From an uncultured Spirochaetaceae bacterium (lineage in GTDB: Bacteria > Spirochaetota > Spirochaetia > Sphaerochaetales > Sphaerochaetaceae), in contig CALXKZ010000053.1 of the NCBI GenBank assembly GCA_944389065.1, positions 1 through 64,000 on the forward strand: a stretch of DNA of 64,000 nt. The letters run 5' to 3'. The notes below the pieces were generated by a model. That model worked only from the letters and a program-made list of their open reading frames with translations, searched no databases and was not told where the DNA came from. Below, piece by piece: positions 60,385 to 64,000 of this stretch (the first letter of the stretch is position 1; each line of letters begins with the position of its first letter). The translations under genes and the position numbers were made by a program.

Positions 60385-61809
60385 TCAAAGCTTATCAATC
60401 AGCATAGAGCATTTTCCTGAAGGAATCGGGAGCGTTTTCTTCTTATCCTCATCAAGAATATGGATTGTGAAATAATAAAGCTTCTCACTCTCAAGCCTTA
60501 TCTCCCATCCACGCACATTCTTATTGGACAATATCGTAATGCTGTTCTTCTTCAGTGACAGATCCTCTATACCCATCTCCTCAAGCGACTGCATAGTCCA
60601 GTTCACTGTCTTCCGCGGCAGGGAAATCTCCAGCCCTATGATGTTTTCAATGACAAGCGTGATAGTCACAAGACCTATCATCGGAAGATAGCGCTTCCTG
60701 TTCTCAAGAGTCCCGTCGATGACAACCGCAGGCCCTTCAGAAAGAGGCTTATAGATTTCCCATACATCATCCTGCTTCTCCGCATCCGGATGGAGTGTAT
60801 CCAGAATGAAATACATATGGCGTATGGCGCACTCTCTTGCAAATATGAACGCCCCATAGTTCATAAGGCCTTTTACGATGATATATGTCAGGAATGGAAT
60901 GACACCGCCCCTGTATCCATCTCCGGATTCCGAGAAATACTTCGATGAGACAGGAACAGTCGGGAAAGGATTCTCCGTACCGAATTCCTTGTCATTCTTC
61001 AGACTATCGATCAGGAACAGCGCATATTCGTCATTCGGGATCTCTGCAAGCAGCGTCCAGAAAGCTCCTATATGCTTGTTCTTTATCCTGTTCTTATCAG
61101 CATCCAGATCATAATAGAATCTGTCATCGCTATCCCACATCATTGAATTTACACGCGTCTTGACGGAAAAATAGATTCTCTTATATCTGAACGCCAGTTC
61201 CTTATCATTAAGGATATCTCCGATATAGGACATATAAAGAGCAAAGACGGCGATTGCGGAATTATAGTCAACTGTATAAACAGCGCCCTCCCTTGGAAGA
61301 TTGCCCATATGCATTGCACTATAAGGAACCGCATAAAGACCATCCTTATCCATGAAGTTCCGCTGTATCCATGAGAAATACTTCTCAAGGTACGGCACAA
61401 CATCCTTCAGTCTCTTCTTGTTTCCGATTTTATGATAGAAAACGAATTCCACATATGAAAGCAAAGGCAGAGAAACCCCAAGCGGATTATCAGCATCAAA
61501 AACCGGAGACTTTGATGCTATGTCATATTTCTCAGCAATCTGCCCATCTTCTCCCTGCACGGAATAGAAGAAATCTATCATCGAATACGGGCTGTAATTC
61601 TGGTTGCTGTATACAAGGAAAAGGGACGACAAGGATGCATCGAAAAGATCGATCACCGGAGAATCGGCATGGGTGAGATAGCCATCTGGGAAAAGTCCAT
61701 CCTTCTCTCCCTGATGCCAGATCTCATCGATCCAGACCCAGGTCCTATCGTACATATCAACAAAATCCTGATCATAGAAATGAATGCGCGGAACTAGATC
61801 CTTAACCAC
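60385..61809 (-). CDS. MGH1/GH63-like glycoside hydrolase, (alpha/alpha)6 barrel
   Basis: 474 residues, no signal peptide. Toroidal features are 'VQGEDGQIAEKYDI' (about 84), 'DADNPLGVSLPLLSYVEFVFY', 'AVYTVDYNSAIAVFALYMSY', 'HIGAFWTLLAEIP' and 'SGDGYRGGVIPFLTYIIVKGL'. The pattern resembles mannosylglycerate hydrolase-like GH63 and trehalase-type barrels. GTG 61809 with GGAG 7 bases upstream is the start. A good promoter lies just before. It is followed after 102 bases by the SDR gene, so a sugar-release role near uronate metabolism is possible. Substrate unknown. Confidence 0.7.
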   Translation of the reverse strand: MVKDLVPRIHFYDQDFVDMYDRTWVWIDEIWHQGEKDGLFPDGYLTHADSPVIDLFDASLSSLFLVYSNQNYSPYSMIDFFYSVQGEDGQIAEKYDIASKSPVFDADNPLGVSLPLLSYVEFVFYHKIGNKKRLKDVVPYLEKYFSWIQRNFMDKDGLYAVPYSAMHMGNLPREGAVYTVDYNSAIAVFALYMSYIGDILNDKELAFRYKRIYFSVKTRVNSMMWDSDDRFYYDLDADKNRIKNKHIGAFWTLLAEIPNDEYALFLIDSLKNDKEFGTENPFPTVPVSSKYFSESGDGYRGGVIPFLTYIIVKGLMNYGAFIFARECAIRHMYFILDTLHPDAEKQDDVWEIYKPLSEGPAVVIDGTLENRKRYLPMIGLVTITLVIENIIGLEISLPRKTVNWTMQSLEEMGIEDLSLKKNSITILSNKNVRGWEIRLESEKLYYFTIHILDEDKKKTLPIPSGKCSMLIDKL

Positions 61810-61868
61810 TGTTTTTCTCCGTTTTCAAGTTAAAAACCCCTGATTTTTGTCCTTGAATCGCATTATAC

Positions 61869-61897
61869 ATAATATTGCAGGTGAATAAGAAAGTCAA
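61869..61897 (-). promoter_or_regulatory. Promoter of the MGH1-like gene
   Basis: On the minus strand TTGACT (61897-61892), exactly 17 bases, TATTAT (61874-61869), about 60 bases before the start codon. Confidence 0.65.
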
Positions 61898-61947
61898 ATT
61901 GTTTTCTGAGATAATTTCTTCTTATGGATAAAAGAGTTATACAATGA

Positions 61948-62889
61948 TTATTTTTCTTTGCCATATATGAGTTTCAATGCGCCTGGCAATATCTCGACGA
62001 AGAAGTCCGTGCCCTTCTTGGTAAAGACTTCTCCATCGCTATGCGCAAAGACCAGAGGCTCTTCCGATGCTATCCTTATTCGCTTTGCATTCATATAGGA
62101 AAAACGCTCACGATCCTTAATATGAGATCCACGGAAGAACTCCAGAACAGCTATTATCAGATCCGTGCGTGTATTGAATGGTCTGTTTGCATAGAAGACA
62201 TCGAAAACTCCATCATTGATCTTCGCAGATGGTCCCAGGATAAAAGATGCTCCCATTCTTTTTCCATTCAGAACAGACAGCTGCTGGGTATCAAGCTCAA
62301 ACTCACTGCCATCATCAATCGAGATACGAAGGTGATAAGGCTTCGGAAAATGCCTCAGTATATAGAAGAAAGCCACCATGTAGCTCAGCATCCCATTAAG
62401 CTTTGAATACTCCATCGCCCTGAAATTCACCATGGGTTCGAATCCGAACCCCGTTCCATTCAGAAAATACATTCCATCAGGATGGTCAGTGCCTCTGCAG
62501 ATACCGACATCAACAGACCTGGCACTTCCCTTGATAATAAGATCTATTGCTCCATCAAGCGTTCTGGGAATACCTGCGCACCAGGCAAAATCATTTCCGC
62601 GGCCTATCGGGATTATTCCCATTGTTATCCCGGATGCTTTTCCTGAGGACATTATTCCGTTAAGAACCTCGTTGACTGTCCCATCTCCCCCAGCTGCGAT
62701 AATAACCTTATATTCATACTGGACTCCTTTTCTTGCCAGTATAGCCGCATGTCCGGATCCTTTCGTGTAAGCCACTGTACACTGCCTTCCCCTTTCTTTG
62801 AAGATGCTCTGTATCAGCTTGGCGCTTTTCCGTCCCCGTCCTTTTGAGGCATTGGGATTGATGATGAGGAGGATGTCCTTTTCAAGCAT
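61948..62889 (-). CDS. Diacylglycerol/lipid kinase family protein (YegS/DgkB type)
   Basis: 313 residues from ATG 62889 (MLEKDILLIINPNASKGRG); the open frame reaches further upstream but without family similarity, and no clear ribosome-binding site is seen. The nucleotide signature 'IIAAGGDGTVNEVLNGI' (about residues 60-76) and 'MGIIPIGRGNDFAW' (about 87-100) are diagnostic of the DAGK catalytic domain. The C-terminal part 'FILGPSAKINDGVFDVFYA' fits too. Phosphorylates a membrane lipid at the inner face of the membrane. Confidence 0.9.
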   Translation of the reverse strand: MLEKDILLIINPNASKGRGRKSAKLIQSIFKERGRQCTVAYTKGSGHAAILARKGVQYEYKVIIAAGGDGTVNEVLNGIMSSGKASGITMGIIPIGRGNDFAWCAGIPRTLDGAIDLIIKGSARSVDVGICRGTDHPDGMYFLNGTGFGFEPMVNFRAMEYSKLNGMLSYMVAFFYILRHFPKPYHLRISIDDGSEFELDTQQLSVLNGKRMGASFILGPSAKINDGVFDVFYANRPFNTRTDLIIAVLEFFRGSHIKDRERFSYMNAKRIRIASEEPLVFAHSDGEVFTKKGTDFFVEILPGALKLIYGKEK

Positions 62890-63063
62890 ATAGGAAGTAT
62901 GCACATTCAGCAGAAAATCGGCAACTGAATAATGGGCTTGATTGCTATGTTTCCGGCATGTTTCTTGCATATGCAGCATATGCATGATAGATTTTCATCG
63001 AGGAGGCTGACAGTTTGCCAGATACACCCTCCCAGAAAGCGAGGAAATTCTGTCTCTAAATTT

Positions 63064-64000
63064 ATGAACCAGATCATCAGAAATGCAGAAGCCGTCCTTC
63101 CTGACGGAATCAGAACAGTGGATATTGCCATCGATAACGGACAGTTTGTACCTGCAGAAAACTGCAAAAGCGATAAAATCATCGATGCCTCAGGATTTCT
63201 TGCAGTCCCCGGTTTCATCGATACACATATACATGGATACGGTGGATATGGAACAGAGGACTGCGATCCAGATTCTATACTCGCTATGTCCGAACTCCTT
63301 CTGAAAGAGGGTGTCACTTCTTTCTTCCCAACAGTCTATACAGACAAGGAAGAGAAGATGCTCTCTGCAATAGAAGCTATAGCGAAAGCTGCGGGAAAGG
63401 AACATGGAGCATCGATATCAGGTATTCATGTGGAGGGACCTTTCATATCAAAAGAAAAAATCGGGGCACAAGCCGCTGAAGGCAGACACGATCCGGATGT
63501 TATGATGATGAGGCGGATAATAGAAGCTGGCAATGGCCTTGTAAAAGCCATGACGATAGCACCAGAACTGCCTGATACAGATAAAATCGTAAGAATTGCT
63601 GAAGAATATGGCATCGTATTGCTAATGGGACATACGAATGCATCCTACGATGAGGCATTAATGGCATTATCAATGGGAATCCATCATACGACACATATGT
63701 ACAATGCAATGTCGGGAATAAACCACAAAAACCCAGGAGCCGCTGGCTGTGCTCTCATGCATGATACGATGTATGCTGAGATCATAGCGGATGGCATCCA
63801 TGTGAACAAGGATCTCGCCTTATTCACAATGAAGGCTAAAGGAAAAGACCGTACCATCCTGATAACAGATGCTCTGAAGCCGACAGGCCAGATAATGGCT
63901 CCTTTCACCGCTAATGGTACAGAAGTCGTGCTCAGAAACGGGGCCTGGGTGTCAAAAGAGAATACAGGGCTTCTTGAGGGATCTGCTCTGACTATGCATA
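63064..64000 (+). CDS. nagA: N-acetylglucosamine-6-phosphate deacetylase (3' end beyond window)
   Basis: 312 codons are visible of about 380; the reading frame runs off the right edge. Metal and catalytic residues appear in order: 'GFIDTHIHGYGG' (HxH, about residue 55), 'SGIHVEGPFISKEKIGA' (Glu, about 123), 'LLMGHTNASYDEA' (His), 'HHTTHMYNAMSGINHKNPGA' (His) and 'ILITDALKPTG' (catalytic Asp). It removes acetate from GlcNAc-6-P, giving glucosamine 6-phosphate. ATG 63064 lacks a well-placed ribosome-binding site and no alternative in-frame start lies close upstream. Divergent from the lipid kinase gene. Confidence 0.92.
   Translation, partial: MNQIIRNAEAVLPDGIRTVDIAIDNGQFVPAENCKSDKIIDASGFLAVPGFIDTHIHGYGGYGTEDCDPDSILAMSELLLKEGVTSFFPTVYTDKEEKMLSAIEAIAKAAGKEHGASISGIHVEGPFISKEKIGAQAAEGRHDPDVMMMRRIIEAGNGLVKAMTIAPELPDTDKIVRIAEEYGIVLLMGHTNASYDEALMALSMGIHHTTHMYNAMSGINHKNPGAAGCALMHDTMYAEIIADGIHVNKDLALFTMKAKGKDRTILITDALKPTGQIMAPFTANGTEVVLRNGAWVSKENTGLLEGSALTMH

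Noticed and set aside
1..64000. CRISPR arrays, prophage or integrase-flanked islands
   Set aside because: No regularly spaced repeats, phage structural genes or integrases were seen; the tRNA cluster is bordered by ordinary housekeeping genes.

Overview
The window looks like the chromosome of a fermentative, host- or plant-litter-associated spirochaete (Spirochaetota, Sphaerochaeta/Treponema-like). This is inferred from three things: sugar-binding proteins whose signal peptides end in an 'FAGG' cleavage region, several CUT1-type ABC importers without their own ATPase gene, and many sugar-acid catabolic genes beside rubredoxin/rubrerythrin-type oxygen defence. No 16S gene is present, so the assignment is tentative. 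Coding density is high and genes run on both strands in short operons. Intergenic stem-loops separate many of them.

Region 1 (1-5.2 kb): the 5' part of an IS110-family transposase runs off the left edge. It is followed by a decaying sugar ABC importer: the binding protein carries an in-frame TAG and a frameshift, the first permease carries an in-frame TAA, and the second permease is intact. An intact GH43 glycosidase follows behind a 'twin-box plus hairpin' regulatory region. Region 2 (5.2-20.9 kb, mostly minus strand): a large pectin/rhamnogalacturonan and aldarate locus. It holds a CUT1 importer, a propeller protein resembling family 11 rhamnogalacturonan lyases, a GH105 unsaturated galacturonyl hydrolase and a zinc alcohol dehydrogenase. 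A separately promoted set follows: KDG aldolase-like (DapA family), garR, garD and an IclR regulator. It is flanked by a GntR/FCD regulator and a 964-residue LacI-sensor/AraC hybrid regulator. Region 3 (20.9-27.6 kb, plus strand): a BASS-type transporter, then uxaB, uxaA and uxaC, an IclR regulator and a flavodoxin.

Region 4 (27.6-33.2 kb): GNAT acetyltransferases, an oxygen-defence pair (ferredoxin-rubredoxin and rubredoxin-rubrerythrin) behind a near-perfect Fur/PerR-type palindrome, a UPF0303 protein and a PutP-type symporter. Region 5 (33.3-44.8 kb): a rhamnogalacturonan acetylesterase gene interrupted by TAG, then kdgK and a kdgA-VOC fusion that diverge from a KdgR-like palindrome. After these come a Gfo/Idh/MocA oxidoreductase, an AraC regulator, an LplABC-type importer, a GH28 polygalacturonase without signal peptide and a TIM-barrel isomerase. 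Region 6 (44.8-54.8 kb) is mostly housekeeping: an enlarged thymidine kinase-like protein, deoC, a membrane Nudix protein, an aldo/keto reductase, yigZ and an M28 peptidase. It also holds a tRNA cluster (four Ser isoacceptors plus Arg-GCG), the SRP RNA, and dnaX-ybaB-recR. Region 7 (54.8-64 kb): a Dpp/Opp-type importer linked to a CHEV-type GH4 alpha-galacturonidase, an SDR dehydrogenase, an MGH1-like glycosidase, a lipid kinase and a 3'-truncated nagA.

Together the genes describe an 'import first, digest inside' strategy for pectin. Oligogalacturonides and rhamnogalacturonan fragments enter through ABC importers and are cut in the cytoplasm by GH28, GH105, GH4 and GH43. Galacturonate then passes through UxaC-UxaB-UxaA-KdgK-KdgA to pyruvate and glyceraldehyde 3-phosphate. 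Galactarate or glucarate would pass through GarD, a DapA-type aldolase and GarR to glycerate. Palindromes overlapping the -35 elements of kdgK and of the aldolase-garR-garD-iclR operon suggest repressor control, probably by IclR-family proteins.
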